Shown one piece after another: positions 1 to 7,156 of a DNA stretch of 22,443 nt (positions are counted from its first letter, which is position 1; the number at the start of each line of letters is the position of its first letter). Made by a program: the position numbers and the translations under genes. Origin of the DNA: a virus; IMG/VR virus record IMGVR_UViG_3300009151_000436, positions 1 to 22,443 of that record. One strand, 5' to 3'. The notes beneath the pieces were generated by a model. That model did no database searches. It worked only from the letters and a program-made list of their open reading frames with translations, and was not told the DNA's origin.

Positions 1-1
1 C

Positions 2-655
2 CTAACAATTCCAAACCCTAACTCCAGCACTCCTGGTGCCACTTTGACAGCCTATCCAGGCGGCGCAGTGGCAGCTAAGTACGTGACTACAGACTCATCT
101 CGTGGTGTCTTTAAGTCTCCTGCTGGTATTGAGGCTCGTTTGTCTGGTGTTGTTGCAGTAGCTAGCCTAACTAATACAGAGCTTGACTATCTAAACAACG
201 GTACGTCTAGCCCTAACACCTTTACTAGCGCTACCCCAATTAACGCAATCCGTTACATTCCAGGTTCTGGAATCGTAGTGATGGGCGCTCGTACATTGAG
301 CAGCACCTATGCTTCTCGTTACATTTCGGTACGTCGTAGCCTGATTTACTTACGTAAGATTCTTGCCGACTCTACTGCGTTTGCTTTGTTTGAGACTAAC
401 GACCAGCGTCTATGGAACCGTTTGCAGACCACCTGTGAAGCCATCCTAATTAACTTCTGGCAAGCTGGAGGTCTAAAGGGAACTACCGCTAATGACGCTT
501 TCTACGTCAAGAGCGACAGCAATCTAAACACTGTATCTAGCATCGCGGCTGGTGAGGTTCACCTAGAAATTGGTGTTGCTCTACAGCGCCCTGCTGAATT
601 CATTGTAATCCGTATTAGCCAGTACGACAGTGGTTCTGTTGTAACAGTCCTGTAG
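2..655 (+). CDS. Contractile tail sheath protein, C-terminal part (5' end outside window)
   Basis: This is the last 217 residues of the tail sheath, the protein that surrounds the tail tube and contracts to drive it into the host. The frame is open from base 2, so the gene starts before the window; the in-frame TTG at 44 is not its start. The C-terminal part has the conserved sheath pattern: a YISVRRSLIYLRKIL helix, then ALFETNDQRLWNRL, a segment with NFWQAGGLKG, and a closing strand with LQRPAEFIVIRISQ. In sheaths this domain lies on the tube and carries the arm that links neighbouring subunits. It is followed 12 bases later by the tail tube gene, the usual order. Third codon positions are rich in C, unlike the baseplate genes further on, which suits a high-copy protein. 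Confidence 0.93.
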   Translation, partial: LTIPNPNSSTPGATLTAYPGGAVAAKYVTTDSSRGVFKSPAGIEARLSGVVAVASLTNTELDYLNNGTSSPNTFTSATPINAIRYIPGSGIVVMGARTLSSTYASRYISVRRSLIYLRKILADSTAFALFETNDQRLWNRLQTTCEAILINFWQAGGLKGTTANDAFYVKSDSNLNTVSSIAAGEVHLEIGVALQRPAEFIVIRISQYDSGSVVTVL

Positions 656-667
656 GAGGAAAAATAA

Positions 668-1303
668 ATGGCACAAAGCGCAATCTCACGCTTTTCTAAA
701 CTAGCGACTGACCCGTTAAGAAATTTCAGGTTTATCGTTAACTTTCGTGTAACTGGTGATACAGGTGTTTCGGGTTCCCCTGCTGCTGGTCAGAACTCGT
801 TCCTAAAGTTCACTGGTGGATTTACCTCGGTAGATGGTCTTAGCCTAAGTGTTAACCCAATTAGCTACCGTGAGGGTGGCATGAACACTACTCTACACCA
901 GCTTCCTGGTACTGTTAACTTCCAGCCAATCACCCTATCTCGTGGTGTGGTTTTGGGGCAGAGCGAAGGAATCTCTTGGTTCAAGCAAATCTTTGCTAGC
1001 GCATCTGGTGAAGGTATTTCTGGTGCTGATGGTTCATCATTCCGCTGTGACATGGACATATTTGTTCTAGACCACCCAGCTACTGGTTCTCCTAACATTA
1101 CTGCTTCTGACATCATTAGCACAGGCGCATACAAAATGAAGTTTACTGTTCACAACGCTTGGATTTCTAGCCTTAGCTATTCAGGTCTTAGTGCTTCAGA
1201 CAACTCGCTCATGTACGAAAACATGACGCTGGTTCACGAAGGCCTATCGGTAAGCTTGGCTAACTTTGGCTCTAGCGTACCTGCAACACTAACAGGAAAC
1301 TAA
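668..1303 (+). CDS. Tail tube protein (T4 gp19 / CIS tube family)
   Basis: A 211-residue protein forming the inner tube of the contractile tail, stacked in rings through which DNA passes. The N-terminus (SRFSKLATDPLRNFRFIVNFRV) and the central GGFTSVDGLSLSVNPISYREGGMNTT segment match the gp19/Afp1/PVC1 tube family, whose members are beta-barrel hexamers of 140-210 residues. The conserved late block, with YKMKFTVHNAWISSLSYSGLSA and later ENMTLVHEGLSV, is also present. A strong AGGAGG lies about 7 bases before ATG 668. It sits between sheath and chaperone genes as in most myophages. It shares the C-rich codon choice of the sheath gene, consistent with high expression. Confidence 0.92.
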   Translation: MAQSAISRFSKLATDPLRNFRFIVNFRVTGDTGVSGSPAAGQNSFLKFTGGFTSVDGLSLSVNPISYREGGMNTTLHQLPGTVNFQPITLSRGVVLGQSEGISWFKQIFASASGEGISGADGSSFRCDMDIFVLDHPATGSPNITASDIISTGAYKMKFTVHNAWISSLSYSGLSASDNSLMYENMTLVHEGLSVSLANFGSSVPATLTGN

Positions 1304-1320
1304 TATTTAAAAACCTGTTA
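1290..1320 (+). promoter_or_regulatory. Inverted repeat spanning the tail tube stop codon, with an AT-rich intergenic region
   Basis: TAACAGG (1290-1296) pairs with CCTGTTA (1314-1320) around a 17-base loop that holds the tail tube stop codon. No T-tract follows, so it is not a standard terminator; it could stabilise the 3' end of the sheath/tube message or damp read-through. The following gap (1321-1349) is very AT-rich and contains TATAAATA (1324-1331), then AGGAG before ATG 1350. The function is inferred and weak. Confidence 0.3.
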
Positions 1321-1349
1321 AAATATAAATACTTAATTAGGAGTACAAC

Positions 1350-2147
1350 ATGAATGACAATATGACCAGTGACCCAACGCTAGTATCACAGCTTGCTGGA
1401 GAGGTTTCTAATACAAAAGTCGAAGTTAAAACCGTTGCACCATCAAACTCGGATGTAATTCTTCCAGGTGGGTTTATTGCTAAAGACGGTTCTTTGATTA
1501 AGAACGCATCTGTACGCGAGCTAAACGGTTTGGACGAGGAGGCGGTGTCTAAGTCAGGAACTCCTGGTAAAGCACTTTCCGCGATGTTGCAGCGAGGGGT
1601 TGTTTCTATTGGAACTAACCCAGCTGAAAAAGATGACCTTGACCAGCTACTAAGCGGTGACCGCGACGCTTTACTTATTGGTATTCGTCGAGTTACTTTT
1701 GGTGACGATGTTGAGTTTGAAGTTACTTGCCCACACTGCAGGACAGACCTAGATATTTCGGTTAGTCTCATTGATGACATCCCAATTAGAACATTGGATG
1801 ACCCTATCAATGACAGAACCTTTACCTATATGTCCAAGAAGAATGGCGCTATTGTAGTAGGTCTTCCTACGGGCGCTGTTCAAAAGAAGCTTATTGAAAA
1901 CTCTGATAAGACTGGTCCTGAGCTAAATACAATTATGCTCGCTGGTTGTGTCAAGTCTGTCAACGGTGAGCCTGGTATTGGTGCTTCAACAGCGCTAAAA
2001 CTTGGCATGGCTGACCGTGATGGAATTATTGCAGAAATCTTTAAGAGAAACCCAGGCCCACGCCTCGGGGAGGTGAAGACGACTTGCGAGGCTTGTGGTG
2101 AGGATATTCCTACACCACTGTCGTTAGCTGACTTGTTTCGTCTATAA
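1350..2147 (+). CDS. Tail assembly chaperone, zero-frame form (G-like; T4 gp26-type baseplate family)
   Basis: A 265-residue protein between tail tube and tape measure genes, the conserved place for tail assembly chaperones, which coat the tape measure while the tube polymerises. The middle resembles the T4-type baseplate/gp26 family seen in many myophages: a DALLIGIRRVTFGDDVEFEVTC stretch followed by a strand pattern with SLIDDIPIRTLDD. Two CxxC pairs, CPHC at residues 127-130 and CEAC at 246-249, could bind one zinc ion. The N-terminal 60 residues are low in predicted structure. AGGAG lies 8 bases before ATG 1350. The TAA at 2145 follows a UUU_CGU shift site by one codon, so this is probably the shorter of two products. 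Assignment as chaperone rests on position plus the frameshift layout; baseplate hub assembly is the alternative. Confidence 0.75.
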   Translation: MNDNMTSDPTLVSQLAGEVSNTKVEVKTVAPSNSDVILPGGFIAKDGSLIKNASVRELNGLDEEAVSKSGTPGKALSAMLQRGVVSIGTNPAEKDDLDQLLSGDRDALLIGIRRVTFGDDVEFEVTCPHCRTDLDISVSLIDDIPIRTLDDPINDRTFTYMSKKNGAIVVGLPTGAVQKKLIENSDKTGPELNTIMLAGCVKSVNGEPGIGASTALKLGMADRDGIIAEIFKRNPGPRLGEVKTTCEACGEDIPTPLSLADLFRL

Positions 2148-2286
2148 AGAAAAAGATTACGAACAACTATTTGACCAATACGAAGCACTATCTCGATCAT
2201 TTCCTGGCTGGACGCTATCTGACATCAGAAGTTTGTCCGTAAGAGAACGTCAAAATTGGCTGTCTAGAGCAGCAAGGAATTGGTAA
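1350..2286 (+). CDS. Tail assembly chaperone, +1 frameshift fusion (GT-like)
   Basis: A frame starting at positions equal to 1 modulo 3 is open from 2128 to the TAA at 2284-2286. It encodes an ordinary, charged helical segment (DYEQLFDQYEALSRSF, then PGWTLSDIRSLSVRERQNW). It has no ATG or GTG and only a TTG near its end, so it cannot be an independent gene. Slippage of tRNA-Phe from UUU (2136) to UUC (2137) joins it to the upstream frame, giving a fusion of about 311 residues (263 zero-frame plus 48). The PGW...SVRERQNWL motif is the kind of sequence found in T parts of G/GT pairs. Its stop lies 2 bases before the tape measure ATG, again the standard layout. The fusion product has not been observed; it is inferred from the frames. 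Confidence 0.7.
2133..2147 (+). promoter_or_regulatory. Putative +1 programmed ribosomal frameshift site (TTG TTT CGT CTA TAA)
   Basis: In the zero frame the end of the chaperone reads TTG TTT CGT CTA TAA. Phe-tRNA on UUU can re-pair perfectly with UUC one base ahead, placing GUC in the A site. The UUU_CGU C core is the same as the +1 shift site known from influenza A virus PA-X. The zero-frame stop is only one codon beyond CGU, and the destination frame is open only from 2128. The shift therefore has to occur within 2128-2147, and no other codon in that span offers equally good re-pairing. Confidence 0.62.
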
Positions 2287-2288
2287 AT

Positions 2289-4220
2289 ATGGCAGCATCG
2301 TCTAGCAAGACACGCTTGGTCGCTGACCTTGCCGATGAGTACAGAAAACTTAACACTGTACTCACCACTACTAAAAGCCTTTCTGATGGATTTGCCTCAA
2401 ATATAGGCAAATCTTTCCCAAATAATAGCGGCGCTAACGCTAACCCTATGCAGCAAATGACTGCACCTCCCGCCCCTATGATGGGTCCTAATGGCTATGG
2501 TGGCTATAACGGATACAATAACAGCGGTAGCGGTAACGTAGGCAGTTCTAACTCTGCAATCGCAGCTATGGCTGGTACTGCCTTTTCTGCTTTTTCTACG
2601 GCTGTTGGTGAAAAAGACTACGTAACTAACGAATTGGCTCGCCGCCGTTTTGGTTTTTTTGCTGGCTCTGGTTCTAATAATACTATCGCTGGCTCTAATG
2701 CTTTTAAGAGCATGAACAATCTTGGAACTTCTAACAGTTCTTTGGACGCTGCTCAAGCTGCTATGTCTGGAAACAGCATGGGTCTTATGTCAGGCTTGCA
2801 AAACTATGGAACCATTACCAATAGCGTAGCTGGGCTATCAAACTTAATGCCTGGCATGGGTCTTGAAAACTCAATGGGAGCCGTGTCTGCCCTTAACCAA
2901 GGCTCTAGCGTTAACAAGCTTCGTATGATTGGTATTCAAGTACGTAATCAAAATGGTTACATGCGGGATATTGAAGATATTGCTAGAGACTTGTGGAAAT
3001 CCATAAACAACTCTAAAACAGGTAAAAGCGCAATTACTGCGTCTGACCTATCTTTCTCGCTTCAGTCTGGTAACTCACTTGACATGTTGCTTAACCAGTA
3101 CTTTGGCACTGACCAGGTTTTGCGTCAAGGTATTATTTCCTACTTGTATCAGTTTGTTTCTGAAAACGGTGGCGGTGCTCCAGGAGGAGGCTACACCAGT
3201 GACGCTGGTAAGGCTGCTCTAAGAGCGAGCGGAGCTAGCAACGCCACTGAGCAAAGTAAAGCAAAAAGATTTGGTGCAGAATACAACGCTATTGATGCCT
3301 ATACTGCTGTTGGTGTTAAGGGTATCCAAAGCGGTAATGAAGTTTTGTCTAACTTAAATAATTTAGCCGCAGATCTTGTTGGAGTTTTTGGTACCGCAGT
3401 TCAAACTCTTACATCTATCAATACCATCCTTGGTGGGGCTGATGGAGCTATTGGTCAGCTTGCTGGTGGTCTTATTAAAGCTACCGAAGGTACTGCGGCT
3501 AAGGGATTGCCGTTAGCAACCTTAGCTACAACTTATTTTGCGACTATGCTGGGCGGCGCGGACACAAGCAGCGGTAGCGACGCAGGAAATATTTACGCTG
3601 GCGGTAGAGGCGGAGGTTATACGGGCGGTCGTGGTGGCTACGTTCCTCCAGGTAAAGACAATTGGAAAAAAAGCCTCATAACCCCAAAGCCTATGAAGGA
3701 TACAACTACTGGTTGGGCTACCGCACTTCTAACAAGGCTTGGTAAGCCAGTTACTCCTGCTAACTTAGATGTTATTAAAGCTTGGGTGCAACACGAGGGC
3801 GGTCTGGGTGAGCGTAATAACCCACTAAATGTTAGCGAGGGCGGAACTCATCAAGCCATCGGTACTTATTCAGACTCTATTGATGCGAACGGAAACCGTA
3901 GCGCAATTAAACGTTTTTCAACAGAAGATGTTGGTATTTCTGCAACTGTGGACTTTTTGCAAAAAGATAAATACAAGGGGATTATGGATGCGTTGCAAAA
4001 CGGCACCGATCAAGGAGCTACGTGGGCCGCTATTGCTACATCGCCCTGGGATGAAACTCGATACGGAACAAATAAAGTAGGTAAATCTGCTTACTACGGT
4101 CCTAATGGGACTATCAATATTAATATTACGGGCGCTGACTTAAAAGACTCAAAGAAGCTAGCGGCTGACATTAAAGAGCAAATTGATAAAGCAATTATTC
4201 AACAACAGGCTAGGAATTAA
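2289..4220 (+). CDS. Tape measure protein with C-terminal peptidoglycan-hydrolase-like domain
   Basis: A 643-residue protein starting at ATG 2289, preceded by AAGGAA nine bases upstream; the in-frame TTG at 2280 has no fitting site. It follows the chaperone directly, the standard place for the tape measure that sets tail length and is ejected with DNA. The N-terminus is a charged helix (TRLVADLADEYRKLN), followed by a Gly/Asn/Ser/Met-rich region and a long helical, Ala/Gly-rich body with hydrophobic stretches around residues 355-430. Residues about 472-625 form a separate domain with WVQHEGG (W499, E503), NNPLN (510-514), KRFSTEDVG and a late SPWDETRYG. This pattern is seen in phage tail muralytic domains, where the Glu is a candidate catalytic acid. 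A Gly/Arg-rich linker precedes it. The role would be local cell-wall digestion during DNA entry; activity is inferred. Confidence 0.83.
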   Translation: MAASSSKTRLVADLADEYRKLNTVLTTTKSLSDGFASNIGKSFPNNSGANANPMQQMTAPPAPMMGPNGYGGYNGYNNSGSGNVGSSNSAIAAMAGTAFSAFSTAVGEKDYVTNELARRRFGFFAGSGSNNTIAGSNAFKSMNNLGTSNSSLDAAQAAMSGNSMGLMSGLQNYGTITNSVAGLSNLMPGMGLENSMGAVSALNQGSSVNKLRMIGIQVRNQNGYMRDIEDIARDLWKSINNSKTGKSAITASDLSFSLQSGNSLDMLLNQYFGTDQVLRQGIISYLYQFVSENGGGAPGGGYTSDAGKAALRASGASNATEQSKAKRFGAEYNAIDAYTAVGVKGIQSGNEVLSNLNNLAADLVGVFGTAVQTLTSINTILGGADGAIGQLAGGLIKATEGTAAKGLPLATLATTYFATMLGGADTSSGSDAGNIYAGGRGGGYTGGRGGYVPPGKDNWKKSLITPKPMKDTTTGWATALLTRLGKPVTPANLDVIKAWVQHEGGLGERNNPLNVSEGGTHQAIGTYSDSIDANGNRSAIKRFSTEDVGISATVDFLQKDKYKGIMDALQNGTDQGATWAAIATSPWDETRYGTNKVGKSAYYGPNGTININITGADLKDSKKLAADIKEQIDKAIIQQQARN

Positions 4221-4222
4221 TA

Positions 4223-5566
4223 ATGGCTGGAAATACTAGTAGTTCTCCTAGCGGTCGTTCGCTTGGTTATATTGCTCCCGTAGGTTCGGACGGAGTTACC
4301 CCTGCCTCTACTGTAGTTAACGTCTATGTGGATGCCACAGCTGACACAGCATATAGCCCTATTAACGCTCAGCAGCCCGCTACAGCCAATTTTGAGGTAA
4401 GTCCTGGTATTACGAGCTCCTTTAAAAAATCGTACCAATACGTGCCGCTTACCCCAAGCATTACTGGAAAATACTCATTTGATGCTTTGACACCTTCTAT
4501 AGCTTCTACAACCGCTAGATATCAAAAAATTGGTTCTTCAGCTAAGCTTTCTACGGATAATCCTGCTCCAAGCACGGCTGTAAAATATGTGGATATTGTA
4601 GACACTAAACCTAAATTTACTAATAAATCCGCGGTAAGTGCGGGAAATAAAAATCAGCTACCTATTCCGCTTCCTCCGCAGAATCCTGGACAATACCAGT
4701 GGAATTTGCCACCTCATAAATGGAGCATGCCTCGCCTGGCGTTAAGTGACCCAAACAACATGCCCGCTGGCTCTAATAAACAACCGTCTGATGACCGCTA
4801 CCGTCGCGGGCGAATTTGGTGGAAAACCAGTGACTCTACTATTTCTACAGTAGATGCTAAGGGAAAACAAACTACTTTAGATAGCTCTGACCGAAAATAC
4901 GGTTTTCAATTTCTCTGGAACCCACCTTCATTTAGCACAGCAGTAAACGTGCAAATGGATGCCACTCCAAATGCTAACGACCGTTTCCTGGGAGGCGTAG
5001 GATTTTTTCCATCTACCGAGGCTATTTCTTTTACTGTTGAAATTAACCGCGTTAATGACTTTGCTTGCGCTAACTCGTTGTTTAAGCGCCCTACTAATAT
5101 CGGTAGTGTTCTTGGTAACGGAAGTTCAAATAATTTTATTACTCCAGCTGACGTAGCTAAGCTAGTTCCTTACTACCAAAACAACGGAAGCTTTACTGCT
5201 TCTCTTGTAAAAAACGGTAGAAAGAAAACCGTCGAGGATAAGTTGATTGACCTATTCCAGCGCGGAACTTTATCTGATATTGAATATCTGTACATGGCTA
5301 TTAACGGCCCTGGTCCTGGTAGCACCGCGTCTGGCGGAGATCACTGGAAAAATGCTCGTGGTATAATTACTGCTGATATTGGTTTTTTAATGCCTACTCT
5401 TTTAAATATTGATGTGGGACCACTATCGTATGCAGGATACGTAACCAGCATGCAAGTTAACCACACAATGTTTACGCAAGACATGATTCCTATTCAAAGC
5501 ACAGTTCAAGTTTCCTTTAACTTGCTTGCTACTGCTGGTATTGCTACTACGAATGTTGGAGGATAA
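4223..5566 (+). CDS. Baseplate/tube-adaptor protein, CIS-tube N-terminal domain type (Afp7/PVC7-like)
   Basis: A 447-residue protein starting 2 bases after the tape measure stop, with AGGAA upstream. The first 130 residues are Ser/Thr/Pro-rich and look disordered. The folded part shows the features of the N-terminal domain of Afp7-type proteins: YGFQFLWNPPSFS, then STEAISFTVEINRVNDF, and at the end GPLSYAGYVTSMQVNHTMF followed by DMIPIQSTVQVSFNL. In contractile injection systems this protein bridges tube and hub. In most relatives a LysM domain is fused at the C-terminus; here it is encoded by the next gene. Low-copy baseplate component; the family call is good, the exact position in the baseplate is inferred. 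Confidence 0.72.
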   Translation: MAGNTSSSPSGRSLGYIAPVGSDGVTPASTVVNVYVDATADTAYSPINAQQPATANFEVSPGITSSFKKSYQYVPLTPSITGKYSFDALTPSIASTTARYQKIGSSAKLSTDNPAPSTAVKYVDIVDTKPKFTNKSAVSAGNKNQLPIPLPPQNPGQYQWNLPPHKWSMPRLALSDPNNMPAGSNKQPSDDRYRRGRIWWKTSDSTISTVDAKGKQTTLDSSDRKYGFQFLWNPPSFSTAVNVQMDATPNANDRFLGGVGFFPSTEAISFTVEINRVNDFACANSLFKRPTNIGSVLGNGSSNNFITPADVAKLVPYYQNNGSFTASLVKNGRKKTVEDKLIDLFQRGTLSDIEYLYMAINGPGPGSTASGGDHWKNARGIITADIGFLMPTLLNIDVGPLSYAGYVTSMQVNHTMFTQDMIPIQSTVQVSFNLLATAGIATTNVGG

Positions 5567-5568
5567 TA

Positions 5569-5853
5569 ATGGCTGCGCCATCTAATGACTCAAGATATTA
5601 CGACTCAGCTATTGAGTACTTTACCCCTACCGCTAATGGGGATAACATTCCTGTGCTGTATTACGACTTTAGCAATTTGGGTGAAGTTAACTACGTAGAT
5701 TATGCGTGGAAACAGGGTGACCGAATTGAAAGTTTGGCTACTAAATTCTTTTTGTTTCCATCTAGATGGTGGATTATTGCTGAGTTTAACCCTAAAATCT
5801 CTGACTGGTTGAATGTAGCTCCTGGAACTAACATTAGGATTCCACGTGTCTAA
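5569..5853 (+). CDS. Small LysM-like baseplate protein (Afp7 C-terminal / gp53-like)
   Basis: A 94-residue protein with GGAGGA directly upstream and only two bases after the previous stop. Residues about 44-94 have a LysM-like pattern: YAWKQGDRIESLATKFF, then PSRWWIIAEFNP, then APGTNIRIPRV. This matches the LysM halves of XkdP/Afp7-like baseplate proteins and T4 gp53-related wedge proteins, which act as structural connectors rather than wall binders. The N-terminal 40 residues contain a YYDSAIEYFTP stretch with two short beta segments. Because the CIS-tube domain is the preceding gene, the two products probably assemble into one unit. The end overlaps the hub gene by 8 bases. Confidence 0.75.
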   Translation: MAAPSNDSRYYDSAIEYFTPTANGDNIPVLYYDFSNLGEVNYVDYAWKQGDRIESLATKFFLFPSRWWIIAEFNPKISDWLNVAPGTNIRIPRV

Positions 5854-7156
5854 CTTTGTCTCTATTAAATTTCCTAATAGCCCGCAGCAACCTAAGCGGG
5901 TTTATAGTGCTACTTTGCATCAAGAAATTTTTAAACATGATTACGCAGAGATTGAATTAAGAGACTGGGCAGTAGACCCGCTAAATATTAAACCTGGGTC
6001 TTTAATGACGTTGACTATTAGGGATAAAACTTACCACGGTTATGTACACGACCTTGAAGGAAATCAAGACGGGGTTAAAAATACCACGAAAATTGGTTTT
6101 ATTGGCGCATCTTTTGTAATGAAGCAGTCTAGTCAAAAAATTTACCGCAATATGTCAGCGGACCAGGTTGTTGCAGAAATTGCAACTCGCTATAATTTTG
6201 CTTACAAAGTTACGCCACATCCTCGCGTCTATACTCAAATTTCTCAAGCAGGCATGACTGACTGGCAACTTATGGTAAAGCTTGCCCATGAGTGCGGTTA
6301 CTTTTTAAGAGCTGAAAATACTGAAGTTTATTTTCAACCTTTGACTGAAGATTTTGTAAATTTAATTGGAGAAGCGGCTAGCTTTCAAAAAGGCGATGCT
6401 GGTTTTAAACCTATTAATCCTATTTATACTTTTAAACCACTGGTTAGCGAAACACTAAAACAATATGGGTTTAAAAAAGCCGCTACTTCAGTGGCTGGTG
6501 TTAACGCAGTTAATGGTGATTATTTTAAGATTACTATTCAAAACTCTTTTACCCCTAGTCGTAAATTTTTTAATCAAGAATTTTTTGATGACCATTCTAC
6601 TCATCAAGTAGCTAATACCTACGAAGAAGCTAACTATTTATCTAGGGCTTCCGATGAATATAGTAGATTTCCGTACGCTGCCTCTGTTGAAGTTATGGGT
6701 ACTTCATCGTTACGCCCTTGTTTGCCAGTTTACCTTAAAAATGTTGGACCAGAATATTCGGGCTATTGGACTATCTTAGCTGTTGTGCATGACATTTTTG
6801 AAGAAAGTTTAAATCATCAAGTTTATACATGTCAGGTACAAGTAGCTTCTGACTCGCTTGGTGTTATTGCTGATCCAAAACTTCCTAAACTTCCGCCAGC
6901 AGTTCCTAGACGTCGTATTGTTCCTAATGAGCGCAACAAAAATATTAAACCAAAAACTGTTATGTATCTTCCATCTATTACGTCTAAACGCTATCAACAA
7001 ACTGAATTGGTTAACCGAATTAACCGCGCTAACCAAACTGGTCCTTTTGTGGCAACTTCTCGCTGGGGTTCTACGCACAGAAATCTTAACTATAGGCCAA
7101 TTGATGAAAAAATGCCTGAAGCTGTATGGCAAAAATTGAGGTCAAATAATGTCTGA
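5846..7156 (+). CDS. Baseplate hub protein (gpD / T4 gp27 / VgrG N-terminal type)
   Basis: A 436-residue protein starting at GTG 5846, inside the end of the LysM-like gene, with AGGA six bases upstream. It has the gpD-type hub arrangement: an N-terminal barrel (YAEIELRDWAVDP, then IKPGSLMTLTI) and a second domain carrying the family signature VVAEIATRYNFAYKV, QISQAGMTDWQLMVKLAHEC and GYFLRAENTEVYFQPL. Trimers of this fold join the hexameric tube to the trimeric spike. Late strands (YSGYWTILAVVHDI, YTCQVQVASDS) complete the barrel. The C-terminal 80 residues are basic and proline-rich and probably disordered. The gene is markedly AT-rich (TTT, AAA and ATT codons) compared with the sheath and tube genes. 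It overlaps the spike gene by 8 bases. Confidence 0.87.
   Translation: MSNFVSIKFPNSPQQPKRVYSATLHQEIFKHDYAEIELRDWAVDPLNIKPGSLMTLTIRDKTYHGYVHDLEGNQDGVKNTTKIGFIGASFVMKQSSQKIYRNMSADQVVAEIATRYNFAYKVTPHPRVYTQISQAGMTDWQLMVKLAHECGYFLRAENTEVYFQPLTEDFVNLIGEAASFQKGDAGFKPINPIYTFKPLVSETLKQYGFKKAATSVAGVNAVNGDYFKITIQNSFTPSRKFFNQEFFDDHSTHQVANTYEEANYLSRASDEYSRFPYAASVEVMGTSSLRPCLPVYLKNVGPEYSGYWTILAVVHDIFEESLNHQVYTCQVQVASDSLGVIADPKLPKLPPAVPRRRIVPNERNKNIKPKTVMYLPSITSKRYQQTELVNRINRANQTGPFVATSRWGSTHRNLNYRPIDEKMPEAVWQKLRSNNV

Noticed and set aside
44-46. TTG at 44 as start of a 203-residue protein
   Set aside because: The frame is open to the window edge and the content is the C-terminal part of a sheath, so the gene simply begins upstream.
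1337-1810. Long open frame on the - strand opposite the chaperone gene
   Set aside because: It lies entirely over a well-supported + strand gene, has no ribosome site and its Ser/Arg-rich translation looks like a shadow. The same applies to other - strand frames, such as 865-1134, 1880-2200, 2397-2756 and 6809-7132.
2142-2148. Frameshift at CTA_TAA rather than TTT_CGT
   Set aside because: Leu-tRNA on CUA cannot re-pair with UAU, whereas Phe-tRNA re-pairs perfectly from UUU to UUC.
2280-2288. TTG at 2280 as the tape measure start
   Set aside because: It adds only three residues and lies inside the Shine-Dalgarno (AAGGAA at 2274-2279); ATG 2289 is at ideal spacing.
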